Assembly: GCF_024256385.1 (NCBI RefSeq)
Contig: NZ_JAMLFW010000002.1
Coordinates: 744,001 to 808,000 of the forward strand
Length of the DNA stretch: 64,000 bases
Source of the DNA: Anatilimnocola floriformis
GTDB lineage: Bacteria; Planctomycetota; Planctomycetia; Pirellulales; Pirellulaceae
Direction of reading: 5' to 3'
Part shown: positions 18,941 to 28,488 of the stretch, piece after piece
Layout of the letters: each line of letters opens with the position of its first letter
Numbering within the stretch: position 1 is the first letter of the stretch
The notes under the pieces: model-generated
What the model was told of the DNA's origin: nothing
The model's database searches: none
The model's input: the letters and a program-made list of their open reading frames with translations, nothing else
Program-made: the position numbers and the translations under genes

Positions 18941-19675
18941 TTAAAAGTATTCGGCTACGGTTGGCTTGATGATCAGTTCGGGAACGTGTGTCCGCGGCGG
19001 CAACAAGGCCAGCGCGACGACAACGGGGCCGAAGTCTTCAGGCAGTACCATCTTCGCCCGGCGCTCGGCAGAGACTGGGCTCGGCCGATGTTCGAGAATC
19101 GGCGTGTCGACCTCACCCGGATAGATCGTGGTGATGCGCACATTGTGTGGCGCGACTTCATTGGCCACGGCGGTGCAGAGACCAGCAACGGCAAATTTCG
19201 AAGCGTTGTAAGCAATGCCACCTAGCGGAGCCGAACGTTTGCCGCTGATCGAAGAGATGTTGATGATCAAGCCATCCTTGCGATCGATCATCGCTGGCAG
19301 CCCGGCGTGCAGGCAGTTGTAAACGCCGGTGGCGTTGATGTTCATCACATCGTCCCATTGATCAGGCGTCATCGCCGACATCGAACGGGTTTTGATATTC
19401 ACGCCGGCCGCATTGACCAGAATATCGATCTGGCCGAGCTGTTCCTTCGCCCACGCGAAGAGCTTGTTCACGCTCTCGCGATTGCCGACGTCGCAATCGT
19501 GCGCGAGCATCGCCGGCTGACCTTTCCACGAGGAGGCTGTTTCTTGCACGACATTCAACCGCCGGCCTGCAATGGCGACTTTAACGCCCTCTTCGGCGAA
19601 AGCTTTGGCGATGCCCCAACCGATGCCGGTGCCGCCGCCTGTGATGAGTGCTGTTTTGCCCGTGAGTCTTGCCAT
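18941..19675 (-). CDS. SDR family NAD(P)-dependent oxidoreductase
   Basis: A 244-residue short-chain dehydrogenase. The nucleotide-binding motif TGGGTGIGWGIA is at residues 11-22, NAAG at the usual place, and the catalytic set Ser (in IINISSISGKR), Tyr-x-x-x-Lys (YNASK) is complete. Full length for the classical SDR family. Substrate is unknown; the ending IKPTVAEYF is unremarkable. It is divergently transcribed from a second SDR, with 121 bases between the starts. Confidence 0.92.
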   Translation of the reverse strand: MARLTGKTALITGGGTGIGWGIAKAFAEEGVKVAIAGRRLNVVQETASSWKGQPAMLAHDCDVGNRESVNKLFAWAKEQLGQIDILVNAAGVNIKTRSMSAMTPDQWDDVMNINATGVYNCLHAGLPAMIDRKDGLIINISSISGKRSAPLGGIAYNASKFAVAGLCTAVANEVAPHNVRITTIYPGEVDTPILEHRPSPVSAERRAKMVLPEDFGPVVVALALLPPRTHVPELIIKPTVAEYF

Positions 19676-19796
19676 GAGATGCTCGTGATTTTGGATTTGC
19701 CTGGTAGGTAGATGGTCCGATATTTTAGGCGCAACCTCGCCCGTGCTAAAGTGGCTAGAATCAGCCGCAACCGAAGCTGCAACTTAAGAGAAGACC

Positions 19797-20549
19797 ATGC
19801 CTCAGAAAATCGCCATTGTCACGGGAGCTGGATCGGGAATCGGCCGCGCGGTTGCGCTCGCGCTGCTGCGCGGCGGCTATGCGGTCGGGCTCGCAGGGCG
19901 CCGCGAAGCGAATTTGCAAGAGACGGCAACGCTGGCCGGCGAGTTTCAGGCGAACGCGCTGCCGATCGCCACCGACGTGACCGATGAAGCCGCCGTGCGG
20001 AAACTGTTCGACCAGGTCGTGGCAAAGTTTGGCCGGCTCGATGTGCTCTTCAACAACGCTGGCCAAGGCGCGCCAGCGATTCCGCTCGATGAACTCCGCT
20101 TCGACAAATGGCAACAAGTGGTGAACGTCAATCTCACCGGCGTGTTTCTCTGCACGCGCGAAGCCTTCCGGGTGATGAAAGCCCAATCGCCGCGTGGCGG
20201 CAGGATCATCAACAACGGCTCGATCTCGGCGACCACGCCGCGGCCAAACTCAGCGCCCTACACCGCGACGAAGCATGCGATCAGCGGTTTGACGAAATCG
20301 TGCGCGCTCGACGGCAGGGCGTTCGACATTGCCGTGGGACAGATCGACATCGGCAACGCCGGCACCGATCTGACCGCCCGCATGGCGGGCGGCGTGCCGC
20401 AGGCGAATGGCACCGTTGCCGCGGAGCCAACCATGGATGTCAATCACGTCGGCCAAGCCGTGCTGAACATGGCCAACCTGCCGCTCGATGCCAACGTGCT
20501 GTTCATGACCATCATGGCAACCCAAATGCCGTTTGTCGGGCGCGGCTAG
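19797..20549 (+). CDS. SDR family oxidoreductase
   Basis: A 250-residue classical [15 protein letters not shown] at residues 10-21, NNAGQGAP, a serine in [12 protein letters not shown] and YTATK as the catalytic Tyr/Lys. The residues after the active site ([17 protein letters not shown]) are those of a typical cofactor-side loop. Substrate unknown. The TAG stop at 20547-20549 is the first three bases of a REP element. Confidence 0.92.
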   Translation: MPQKIAIVTGAGSGIGRAVALALLRGGYAVGLAGRREANLQETATLAGEFQANALPIATDVTDEAAVRKLFDQVVAKFGRLDVLFNNAGQGAPAIPLDELRFDKWQQVVNVNLTGVFLCTREAFRVMKAQSPRGGRIINNGSISATTPRPNSAPYTATKHAISGLTKSCALDGRAFDIAVGQIDIGNAGTDLTARMAGGVPQANGTVAAEPTMDVNHVGQAVLNMANLPLDANVLFMTIMATQMPFVGRG

Positions 20550-20786
20550 TCGTCGATCGCTCCGCGATCGATGAATGGAAGCTAAACAACCACGGGCCGA
20601 GGAATGAGCGCCAGCGATATTCCGGCGCTTGGCGAACGAATGTGGAAACGGTTAACGCAGAACGTCGAGTGTTCGACAATCGCGCTGCGAAGAATACTCG
20701 CCGAAGTGTCGAAAGTCGCGGAGCTCTTTCGGCGGTCCGTGGTGGGTTCGAGTCCGTTCATCGACCGCGGAGCGGTCGACGACTAG
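20547..20786. repeat. Inverted pair of TCC-loop REP hairpins (REPIN-like)
   Basis: Left copy 20547-20575: TAGTCGT, hairpin CGATCGC-TCC-GCGATCG, ATGAA. Right copy 20757-20785 on the minus strand: TAGTCGT, hairpin CGACCGC-TCC-GCGGTCG, ATGAA. The two stems differ by a paired change that keeps the hairpin perfect. Each copy supplies the TAG stop codon of the gene next to it. Confidence 0.9.
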
Positions 20787-21271
20787 CGAGACCACACGCC
20801 CCATTGGCCGTGGTTCTCATCAACGGCGATTTCGATGAATGTCGGTTGCCAATTTAAACGTTGTTGAAGGCGCGCGAGGAACTGCTCGCCGATCCAGCGC
20901 GCGAGCAATTCCGCCGTCGTATTCGATACGGGCAGGATCACGCAATCGCCGAGCGGGAAAATCCAACGCCGGCCGTCGGGCGTGAAAGTAACGGTCACTT
21001 CCTTCGCATCGGCCACGACGCGAATGAGCGGATGGCTGTCGGGCAAAATCATCCGATGATCGAGCTGATCGGTGATCGCTCGTAACTCGTCGCGGGCGGC
21101 AATGAAATCGACGACGTAGCTGTTTTCATCGAGGGGCCCGCCGAGTTCCATGGCGACGCGATAGTTATGGCCGTGCAGTCGCTCGCAAATGTCGCCCGCA
21201 AATGTGATGAAGTGCGCCGCGGCGAAAACGTGATGCTCTTTATCAAGGCGGATGCGAAACGTTTCGCTCAT
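20783..21271 (-). CDS. 6-pyruvoyl-tetrahydropterin synthase / 6-carboxytetrahydropterin synthase family (QueD-like)
   Basis: A 162-residue protein with the zinc ligands and motifs of the family: an early HHVFAAAHF (first His), then CERLHGHNYRV with two more histidines, and VVDF followed by LDHRMIL. These enzymes convert dihydroneopterin triphosphate, feeding either biopterin or queuosine/7-deazapurine synthesis. The missing queuosine neighbours leave the exact product open. The start is the ATG at 21271; a longer frame (to 21334) would translate the REP at 21281-21315. The TAG stop (20783-20785) is part of a REP. Confidence 0.88.
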   Translation of the reverse strand: MSETFRIRLDKEHHVFAAAHFITFAGDICERLHGHNYRVAMELGGPLDENSYVVDFIAARDELRAITDQLDHRMILPDSHPLIRVVADAKEVTVTFTPDGRRWIFPLGDCVILPVSNTTAELLARWIGEQFLARLQQRLNWQPTFIEIAVDENHGQWGVWSR

Positions 21272-21280
21272 CGGTTTCTC

Positions 21281-21315
21281 ACAGTCGCCTTTCACTCCGT
21301 GAAAGGAAGCGTCTT
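21281..21315 (+). repeat. REP hairpin of the RAYT-1 type
   Basis: ACAGTCG, hairpin CCTTTCAC-TCC-GTGAAAGG, then AAGCGTCTT; one base different from the copies that flank the RAYT gene at 8.2-9.1 kb. Confidence 0.93.
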
Positions 21316-21320
21316 TTAAA

Positions 21321-21410
21321 GTAGGACGGACCATTGGTCCGCCTCAACAGCGGGTACCAAGCCAAACAGTTGCAGCTACAGTTCAGGAGCGGACCAATGG
21401 TCCGTCCTAC
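21321..21410. repeat. Inverted pair of GTAGGACGGACC REP elements
   Basis: The left copy is at 21321-21343 and its inverted partner at 21389-21410. Each has a GTAG head and the stem CGGACC/GGTCCG. The right copy contains the TAG stop of the CorA gene (21407-21409). Confidence 0.88.
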
Positions 21411-22561
21411 GAGTGGGCTTCACTTCGTTCTGCTAGCTTCTTCTGCAACTTCGGAAAAATCCAGCCCTGTCGATAGAAGTAAATCAGCATGCCGATGGCG
21501 AGCACCACCATCACGCCGAGGCAGATCACATAGCCGTAGCGATGATGCAGCTCGGGCATGTTCAGCGGCATCTCGCCCTCTTTGTAATCGAAGTTCATGC
21601 CGTAAATGCCGGCGATGAACGTGAGCGGGATAAACATGGTGCTGATGATCGTGAGCACGCGCATCGTCTCGTTGATGCGGTTGCTGAGGGCCGACATGTA
21701 AAGGTCGCGCAGGTCAGCCGTCAGTTCGCGATAGGTTTCGACCAGGTCGACAATCTGCACGATGTGATCGTAGCAATCGCGCAGATAAACGCGGGTGTCG
21801 TCCTGGATCAAGTCGGAGGCTTCTCGGGTGATGGTGGCCACCGCTTCACGCATCGGCCAGATGGCGCGACGCAGCATCAGCAGATCGGCCTTCACGGTGT
21901 GGAGCGAATCCATCAGCGACGTATCGGGCCGTTCCAGAACTTGATCCTCGAGCGTATCGAGCCGTTCGGAATAGATTTCGAGCACCGGGTAATAGGCATC
22001 GATCGCGGCATCGATCAGCGCGTAAGCCAGATAGTCAGGGCCGCGCGAGCAGATCTTGCCGGCCTGATCGCGGATTCGCTGGCGGACGCGATCGAACGAA
22101 TCGCCCGGAGGGCCGCCCTGAAACGTGAGGATGAAGTTCTTGCCGAGGAACAGATTCAGCTGTTCGGTGTGAGCCCGATCAGGGCAACTCGCCATCCGCA
22201 TGACGATAAACATCAAATCGCCGTAGTCGTCGATCTTGGCCCGTTGATGCTGACTAACGACGTCTTCGAGAGCGAGGCGATGGAGATTAAACATCTCGCC
22301 CAGCCGCTCGATGGTTTTTACATCGCCAAAGCCATCGATGTTGATCCAGGTGACTTCGTGCTTATAGAGCAGCGCCGGCAGATCGTTGACATCCGGCACG
22401 TCGGTCTCGGTCACTCCCGCGTTGCCATAGGCGATGACGTGAATCGTTGGCTTGGGTTGCGACGGATCGGGCGTGATCTGGCCGGGCGAACTGCCGGGCT
22501 TGGTCCGGTTTTTGACCTTCAGTTCAGGACGCTGGGGTTTGTGTTTGCGACGAAACTTCAC
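21407..22561 (-). CDS. corA: CorA-type magnesium/cobalt transporter
   Basis: A 384-residue protein with a long soluble N-terminal part (residues 1-320) and two C-terminal transmembrane helices. The diagnostic GMNF motif is present in FIAGIYGMNFDYKEGEMP at the end of the first helix, followed by HRYGYVICLGVMVVLAIGMLI as the second helix. CorA pentamers carry Mg2+ (or Co2+/Ni2+) across the inner membrane. Residues 1-40 are a basic extension (MKFRRKHKPQRPELK) that is longer than in short CorA forms. The stop codon lies in a REP. It is followed on the same strand by the pterin synthase homologue. Confidence 0.94.
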   Translation of the reverse strand: MKFRRKHKPQRPELKVKNRTKPGSSPGQITPDPSQPKPTIHVIAYGNAGVTETDVPDVNDLPALLYKHEVTWINIDGFGDVKTIERLGEMFNLHRLALEDVVSQHQRAKIDDYGDLMFIVMRMASCPDRAHTEQLNLFLGKNFILTFQGGPPGDSFDRVRQRIRDQAGKICSRGPDYLAYALIDAAIDAYYPVLEIYSERLDTLEDQVLERPDTSLMDSLHTVKADLLMLRRAIWPMREAVATITREASDLIQDDTRVYLRDCYDHIVQIVDLVETYRELTADLRDLYMSALSNRINETMRVLTIISTMFIPLTFIAGIYGMNFDYKEGEMPLNMPELHHRYGYVICLGVMVVLAIGMLIYFYRQGWIFPKLQKKLAERSEAHS

Positions 22562-22585
22562 ACGACAGTCCTGATATCAGCCAGC

Positions 22586-23950
22586 CTATGCCACGCGGCG
22601 GAGCTCGCGCGTGGCTTCGGGCGCGAGTCGTACTTCCAGCGGCCTCATCATATTCAGATGCACGTCGCGCTGGGGATAGGCTATCACGATTCCGGCCTCG
22701 TTGAATAGCTCGTCGATGCGGAAGCGGATGTCGCTTTCGACGCGCCCCTTCGAGGTCGATTGCAGGTGCAGCCAGAAGCTGACGCTGAAAATCAACGCGT
22801 CGTCGGCGAAGTCTTCGAACGAAACGCCCGGCGCGGGATCTTGCGCGATCGATTCATGTTCCGAGGCGGCTTGCTTCAGCAGGCGTTCGACCTCGCGGGT
22901 CGGCGAACCGTACGCCACACCCACTTTCACGCTCGTCGAGATCAAGTCGTCGCTGAGAGTCCAGTTCACCACCTGGCTCTCGAGGAACTTGCTGTTGGGG
23001 ACGATGACTTCCAAATTCGCGCCGGTGGCGATGCGTGTGCTGCGAGCGCCGATCTCGGTCACCTTACCGGTGCGGCCATCGATTTCGATGGTGTCGCCGA
23101 CGCGGATCGGCCGTTCGGCGATCAGGATCAGACCGCTAATGAAATTGTTGACGATGTTCTGGCTGCCGAAACCGACGCCGACCGCGAGAGCACCGCCGGC
23201 AAAGCTGAAGGCCGTGATCGGCACATTCAGGATGTTGAGTGTCAGCATGCCGAACGTGGCGAGCAGGACGTAGTAGCTGATCTTCTGCAGCGGCGCACTC
23301 GCCGTGGGCGAAAGACCGAGGCGCGACAGCAACCGCTTGCCGATCCAACGGCTGATCATGCCAGCCGCGATGTAACCAAAGCCCATCAGGAACAAACCGC
23401 CGACCAGCGTGCCAACCGTGACCAGCGCTTTGGTATCGGCGCCGCGGATGAGCACGAAGTTCCACACGGCAGCGACATGATTAAAGGCATCTTCCGCCTG
23501 GCCGAGGAATCGTTCGCGGATGACTTCCGTGCGCGTGTCCTCTTCGGGAGCGGGTGCAGTCATCGGTTGCTGTGGGCCGAATTGAGCGAGGACTTGCGGC
23601 GGCGCGTTGGGAGTCGGCGCCAAGCCTTGCGCCGTTTGCACGACCGTGCCGGGAAGGGCGGCTTGAATCGGCGCGACCGGGGCCGTCAGCGGCAATGGTT
23701 GCGGGGCAGCGGGCGACGCGGGTTGAGTCGCTTGCGGAAGGCCAGGCAACTGCAGTTGGACCTGCCGCACTTGGTCCCGTTCGCGCATCCGCTGAATCTC
23801 GGGACCTGGCGGGTAGTACGGCACCCCATCTTGGACGTTAACCGGCGGCGGGGTGAGATTTGGAACCTGAATCCCCACTTGTCCAAACGCGATCGCAGCC
23901 CCGCAGACCGTTGCTAACGCGATTGCCAGTAATGCTTTGCAAGTTTTCAT
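22586..23950 (-). CDS. MscS-type mechanosensitive ion channel
   Basis: The ATG at 23950 starts a signal peptide (MKTCKALLAIALATVCGAAIAF), giving 454 residues; an upstream in-frame ATG at 24022 would put a polar stretch before the signal and is not used. A Pro/Gln-rich periplasmic segment follows to about residue 145. The membrane part has three helices, and the pore-lining helix FSFAGGALAVGVGFGSQNIVNNF contains the GxxxxxxGxxxQ pattern of MscS. The beta domain (IEIDGRTGKVTEIGARSTRI) and C-terminal domain follow. It opens on membrane tension to release solutes on osmotic downshock. It lies 25 bases upstream of corA on the same strand. Confidence 0.93.
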   Translation of the reverse strand: MKTCKALLAIALATVCGAAIAFGQVGIQVPNLTPPPVNVQDGVPYYPPGPEIQRMRERDQVRQVQLQLPGLPQATQPASPAAPQPLPLTAPVAPIQAALPGTVVQTAQGLAPTPNAPPQVLAQFGPQQPMTAPAPEEDTRTEVIRERFLGQAEDAFNHVAAVWNFVLIRGADTKALVTVGTLVGGLFLMGFGYIAAGMISRWIGKRLLSRLGLSPTASAPLQKISYYVLLATFGMLTLNILNVPITAFSFAGGALAVGVGFGSQNIVNNFISGLILIAERPIRVGDTIEIDGRTGKVTEIGARSTRIATGANLEVIVPNSKFLESQVVNWTLSDDLISTSVKVGVAYGSPTREVERLLKQAASEHESIAQDPAPGVSFEDFADDALIFSVSFWLHLQSTSKGRVESDIRFRIDELFNEAGIVIAYPQRDVHLNMMRPLEVRLAPEATRELRRVA

Positions 23951-24270
23951 GAGCGTCCTGCTCCCAGCCCTTCCGGTGCGAAATGGAAAGGGTGAAATAG
24001 CGGAAACAGGCTGGCGGAGCAAGAGAACTCAGCGGCACCGCGACACAACTGACGCGGCCGAGGGGGTAAAGTCCACTTTTTCTATGAATTTTTGGAGGTT
24101 AGCGTTGAGATTCGTTAGCACGCATGTAAACTTAGCGAAACATCGCGTTTATCCTATTTAACATTTTTGCCCTATTTGGGGCGATTGTTCTGAACATTCC
24201 GCCTGCAATCAATCGTCCGCAGGCACCTGCCCTACCACACCACGAGTTTGCCTCCTTGAAGGGGATTGTC
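23951..24270. other. AT-richer intergenic region upstream of a large surface protein gene
   Basis: The 320 bases between the divergent MscS and surface-protein genes hold no supported gene. The part from 24060 to 24180 is much richer in A and T than its surroundings (for example TTTTTCTATGAATTTTTGG and TATTTAACATTTTTG), which is where a promoter for either gene would be expected. I do not see a clear -35/-10 pair. Confidence 0.5.
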
Positions 24271-27267
24271 ATGAAGAATTGGGTCTCTTCCCTGGTTTCC
24301 GGTCTGGCCGCTTCGAAGACGGGTCGCTCGCGACTTCGCCAGGCCGAACGGCTCGATGGCAATCGCCGCCGCGCGGTCCTGCGGTTGGAGTTCCTGGAAG
24401 ATCGGCGAAACCTCGCTGCGGGCGAAGCCTCGCTTGTCGGCAACAACCTGCTCGCCGAAGGGACCCCTGGCGACGATGTGATCATCATCAGCCCGGTGAA
24501 CGGCGGGATGTACCAGGCCCGGATTAACGACGAGGTCTTCGGCCCATTCGTCGTCCCCGGCAACATTCAAGTCGTGGCCGATGCCGGCAGCGACATCATT
24601 GTCATTACCAACTCGACTCTGCCGACCATTCTCGATGGCGGGGCCGACAACGACTTCATCTTCGGTAGCGCGGGCGACGACACGATCATCGGCGGACTCG
24701 GCAACGACATGATCAATGCCGGCGATGGGAACAACACCGTTTGGGGCGATCAGCAGAATCAGCAAGCGGCAGTGGCTGGCGGCAATGACATCATCAGCAC
24801 GCTCGGCGGCAACGACATTGTGTATGGCGGCGGCGGAAACGATCAACTCGCACTGGGCGCGGGCAACGACTACGCCTACGGCGGCGAAGGCGATGATTTG
24901 ATCGGCGCCGAATCCGGCAACGATCGGATCTACGGTGGCGGGGGGAACGACGTGATCTCGGGCGACGCCGGCGATGACTTGCTGGTGGGGAACGACGGCA
25001 ACGATCAACTGCAAGGCCGAACTGGCCGCGATGTGCTCATCGGCGGCAATGGCAACGACCGGATCAACGGTGACGAAGACAACGATCTGGTGATGGGCCG
25101 CGGCACGACGAACGAAGCGAGCACAACTGCCGGCGATGCCAACGATCTGGCTCTTTCCGCCGCGCTGAATACTTGGGTCACAACCACGCCGGCCGGATTG
25201 CTCACACCGGTGCTCGCAGCGACCGATGGCGGTGGCGACACCATCTCTGGCTACACCGGCTCTGATCGCTTCTACGCTGACCAACTCGATGCTCTGGGCG
25301 ACTTCAATCTGCCGAGCATGGGAGTCGACACGCTGGAAGTGTTTGCCGGCAGCGCTGCTTTGCCTGCCAACTCGCCAGTCGCACCTGGCACGGCTGCACT
25401 GGTGGCCAATGACCTCGTCATCCAAGGCACGAACGATGGCGATCGCATTATCGTCAATGCGATAGGAACTGCTTTCTTCAACATCACCCTCAACAACTCG
25501 GTGTTTGGACCATTCAATGTGCCGGGCATCATCATCATCAATGGTGGTGACGGTGACGACTTCATCGAAGTTCGCGATACCCTGCTCAGCGTCACGGTCA
25601 ATGGCGAAGCCGGCAACGACTACATCTCGACTAGCAGCGGCAACGACACGATCACGGGCGGCGCTGGCGACGATCAAATCAACGCTGGTCCGGGCAACAA
25701 CACCGTGTGGGGCGACAACTTCAACGAACAAGCACTGCCCGCAGGTGGCAACGACAAGATCAGCACGCTCGGCGGCAACGATGTCGTTTATGGCGGCGGC
25801 GGCAACGATGAGATCGCTCTCGGCGCTGGCAACGACTATGCCTTCGGCGGCGCTGGTAACGACCTCATCGCCGGCGAAGACGGCATCGATACGATCTACG
25901 GCGGCGATGGCAACGACGTGATTTCGGGCGACGCCGGCGCGGATCTGGTGGTCGGCAATGCCGGCAATGACATTCTCTACGGTCGCACCGGCCGCGATGT
26001 GGTCATCGGCAGCGGCGGCGCCGACATCATCGACGGCAGCGAAGACAACGATGTGGTGATCGGCCGCGGCTTGACCACCGACGTCAGCACGACGTTTGGC
26101 GATGCCAATGATTTGTCGAACTTCAATCTGCTGCAAGCCTGGGTCAACACGGGCACGCTCGGCTTGTTCCTGGGAGTGCTCGGCCCCGACGATGCCGCGG
26201 TTGACACGCTGTATGGCTTCACCGGCGACGACGACTTCTACGCCGATCTGTTTGATATTCGGCCCGACTTTGCCGGGAACTACATGGGGAACGACACGCT
26301 GGAAGTGTTTGCCGGTAGCGCTGCCTTGCCGCCGAACTCGGTGGTGCCGCCAGGCGCTGCGGCCCTCGTCGGCAACAACCTAGTCGTGCAAGGGACCATC
26401 AACGGCGACAACGTCGTGGTCGCGCCAGCCGGTCCGAACTCGCTCAAGGTCTCGATCAACGGTTTGTTCTTCGGCGGCTTTGTGATTCCTGCCGGCGGCA
26501 CGGTGATCATCAACGGCGATGCCGGCGATGACTCGCTGCAAATCGTCAACACCACGCAATCGGCCACCATCGACGGCGGCGCTGGTCAGGACTACATCTC
26601 GGGCAGCCTGGGCGACGACACGCTCATCGGCGGCACTGGAGCGGATCAGATCAACGGCTCGGGCGGTAACAACACGGTCTATGGCGACACCATCGCCGGA
26701 GAAACGGCCCTTGATGGCGACGACGTCCTCAGCACGCTCGGCGGCAACGACATTGTGTATGGCGGCGGAGGCAACGATCAGATTTCGCTCGGCGACGGCA
26801 ACGACTACGCCAATGGCGGATCGGGCAACGATGTGCTGCAAGGCAGCGATGGCAACGATCGCCTGTACGGCGGCACGGGGAACGACAATCTCTCCGGCGG
26901 CGATGGCGATGACTTGCTCGTCGGCAACGCCGGCAACGATCAACTCGTCGGCGGCAGTGGCCGTGATGTGCTGATCGGTGGCGCGGGTGCCGATACGCTC
27001 AGCGGCGGCAATGACGACGACGCCCTGATCGCTCGCGGCACCACCAACGAAGGAAGCTTAACGGCCAACGATGCCAACGACACCGCGCTGCAAGCCTTGG
27101 TTGCACAGTGGGTCGCCACGACGCCGGCTGGTCTGTTCTCGCCAGTCCTCCTCGCCAACGATGGCGTGAAGGACTTCCTGCTCGGTGGCAGTGGCGCTGA
27201 CGACTTCTACCGCGACGTCAACGACAGCGTGACTGACTTCCAAGCGAACATCGACCAGAATATCTAG
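24271..27267 (+). CDS. Calcium-binding RTX-type surface protein with three 322-residue modules
   Basis: The ATG at 24271 gives 998 residues; a TTG at 24256 is less likely. The N-terminus is the planctomycete export leader ending in LRLEFLEDRRNLAAG. The rest is three tandem modules that begin at 24433, 25399 and 26365, an exact 966-base period. Each module has an 80-residue beta part (LVGNNLLAEGTPGDDVI) followed by about ten GGxGxDxI-type nonapeptides such as GGGGNDQLALGAGNDYAYGG that coordinate Ca2+ in parallel beta-rolls, then a helical spacer with DANDL and FYAD. It is most likely exported and cell-surface attached; function beyond Ca2+ binding is unknown. No RTX-type secretion (type I) genes are next to it. 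Confidence 0.88.
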   Translation: MKNWVSSLVSGLAASKTGRSRLRQAERLDGNRRRAVLRLEFLEDRRNLAAGEASLVGNNLLAEGTPGDDVIIISPVNGGMYQARINDEVFGPFVVPGNIQVVADAGSDIIVITNSTLPTILDGGADNDFIFGSAGDDTIIGGLGNDMINAGDGNNTVWGDQQNQQAAVAGGNDIISTLGGNDIVYGGGGNDQLALGAGNDYAYGGEGDDLIGAESGNDRIYGGGGNDVISGDAGDDLLVGNDGNDQLQGRTGRDVLIGGNGNDRINGDEDNDLVMGRGTTNEASTTAGDANDLALSAALNTWVTTTPAGLLTPVLAATDGGGDTISGYTGSDRFYADQLDALGDFNLPSMGVDTLEVFAGSAALPANSPVAPGTAALVANDLVIQGTNDGDRIIVNAIGTAFFNITLNNSVFGPFNVPGIIIINGGDGDDFIEVRDTLLSVTVNGEAGNDYISTSSGNDTITGGAGDDQINAGPGNNTVWGDNFNEQALPAGGNDKISTLGGNDVVYGGGGNDEIALGAGNDYAFGGAGNDLIAGEDGIDTIYGGDGNDVISGDAGADLVVGNAGNDILYGRTGRDVVIGSGGADIIDGSEDNDVVIGRGLTTDVSTTFGDANDLSNFNLLQAWVNTGTLGLFLGVLGPDDAAVDTLYGFTGDDDFYADLFDIRPDFAGNYMGNDTLEVFAGSAALPPNSVVPPGAAALVGNNLVVQGTINGDNVVVAPAGPNSLKVSINGLFFGGFVIPAGGTVIINGDAGDDSLQIVNTTQSATIDGGAGQDYISGSLGDDTLIGGTGADQINGSGGNNTVYGDTIAGETALDGDDVLSTLGGNDIVYGGGGNDQISLGDGNDYANGGSGNDVLQGSDGNDRLYGGTGNDNLSGGDGDDLLVGNAGNDQLVGGSGRDVLIGGAGADTLSGGNDDDALIARGTTNEGSLTANDANDTALQALVAQWVATTPAGLFSPVLLANDGVKDFLLGGSGADDFYRDVNDSVTDFQANIDQNI

Positions 27268-27334
27268 TCGAGCGAGCGACGAGTGGCGCTGAGCCTTTTA
27301 GTGGCGCAGCGCCCAGCTGGAAAGCTGGTATGAA

Positions 27335-27409
27335 AAGTAGCTGAATTCGCCAGAATTCAGATGGCGACATCCAAGTAGCTGGTCTGAATTCTGGCGAATT
27401 CAGCTACTT
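27335..27409. repeat. Perfect 26-bp inverted pair of GTAGCTGAATTC elements
   Basis: AAGTAGCTGAATTCGCCAGA ATTCAG at 27335-27360 is exactly matched by its reverse complement at 27384-27409. Each half also folds on itself (CTGAATTC ... GAATTCAG) and has a GTAG head. It lies 68 bases after the surface-protein stop and may act as a transcription end. Confidence 0.9.
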
Positions 27410-27504
27410 AGCAACTCCCGCCTGAGCCCATCATTTTGCAGGATTAAGCCCGTCAACTATAATTACGGGTCTGTAATTAATGATCATGCTTTTGCGGGAT
27501 TTTT

Positions 27505-28488
27505 ATGCCTATCGAAGTGGCCTGTCGCTGTGGCCAGCGATTTCGTGCCGATGAACGCCACATTGGCCAGCAAGCCAAGTGCAGCGGCTGCGGCAACATT
27601 CTGACGATTCAAGCCGCACCCGCCGCATCGACGCCCCCAGCTGCTCCCGCCGCTAAGCCGCAGCAGATTGTCGTGGCCTGTCAGTGCGGCGCCCGCTTCG
27701 CCGCGCGGCCCGAGCTGGCCGGCAAGACGGTCGCTTGTCCGCAGTGCAAACAACCACTCACCATCGGCGCTGCAGGGCCGAAAACGCCGTCAGCCCAGCC
27801 GGCTCGCCCGCAACCTGCTCCGCAACCCGTCGCTCCCCAACCAGCGCCGCTCGGCGACTCGCTGTGGGATGATCTGCCTGCCGCCGGTGGTTCGCTAGGT
27901 CCCGCCGTTTCTTTACCACCAACGAATCCGCTCGGCGCCTCGGCCAGCCCGAGTTATAGCGGCGGTCGCCGTCACATCGGCATCGACCTGATGGCAGGCC
28001 GACCGATGAAAGAAGTCATCGCAGGAGTGATTCTTTCGATTCTCGCGCTGTTTGCGGGTATTGGTTTGTGGATCGCACTTTCCCAAGTCGATGCCGAGCG
28101 CGGCGATTCCAGCAAGTGGCCCAGCACAACAGGCACGATCAAATCGGCACAAGTTGTCGAAGATGGTTTGTACCGTGGCCGGCAAAAGTATCGCGCAAAG
28201 ATTGAATACACCTACGAGGTCAACGGCGTGCCGCACACGAGCGATCGTTTGCAACTGGGAAATTCGCCCACCGGCCGAAGCTTCACGGCCGATATGGCCG
28301 TCAGCAAATATGCCCCTGGTTCGACGCATCCCGTTTACTACAAGCCGACCGAACCAAGCATGGCCGTACTCGAGGCCGGTAAGGACTTCGGCTACTACAT
28401 CATTCCGTTGGCAGCCCTCGTGCTTGGACTGATCGGCGTGGTCGGTCTCGGCGTTACTGCTGCATCGCTGGTTTATCGGATGACTTAG
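27505..28488 (+). CDS. DUF3592 membrane protein with two N-terminal zinc ribbons
   Basis: The 327-residue product begins with two cysteine ribbons, CRCGQRFRADERHIGQQAKC SGCG and CQCGARFAARPELAGKTVACPQC, each with two CxC/CxxC pairs that would bind Zn2+. A Pro/Ala linker of about 80 residues follows. Two transmembrane helices (IAGVILSILALFAGIGLWIA and YYIIPLAALVLGLIGVVGLG) flank a DUF3592-like beta domain (TTGTIKSAQVVEDG ... AKIEYTYEVNG). The ribbon-plus-DUF3592 architecture is common in planctomycetes; its role is unknown. The ribbons would face the cytoplasm. Confidence 0.85.
   Translation: MPIEVACRCGQRFRADERHIGQQAKCSGCGNILTIQAAPAASTPPAAPAAKPQQIVVACQCGARFAARPELAGKTVACPQCKQPLTIGAAGPKTPSAQPARPQPAPQPVAPQPAPLGDSLWDDLPAAGGSLGPAVSLPPTNPLGASASPSYSGGRRHIGIDLMAGRPMKEVIAGVILSILALFAGIGLWIALSQVDAERGDSSKWPSTTGTIKSAQVVEDGLYRGRQKYRAKIEYTYEVNGVPHTSDRLQLGNSPTGRSFTADMAVSKYAPGSTHPVYYKPTEPSMAVLEAGKDFGYYIIPLAALVLGLIGVVGLGVTAASLVYRMT

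Noticed and set aside
24232-26136. A 634-codon minus-strand frame with Val/Ala-rich repeats
   Set aside because: It is the antisense reading of the RTX repeats and only mirrors their periodicity.
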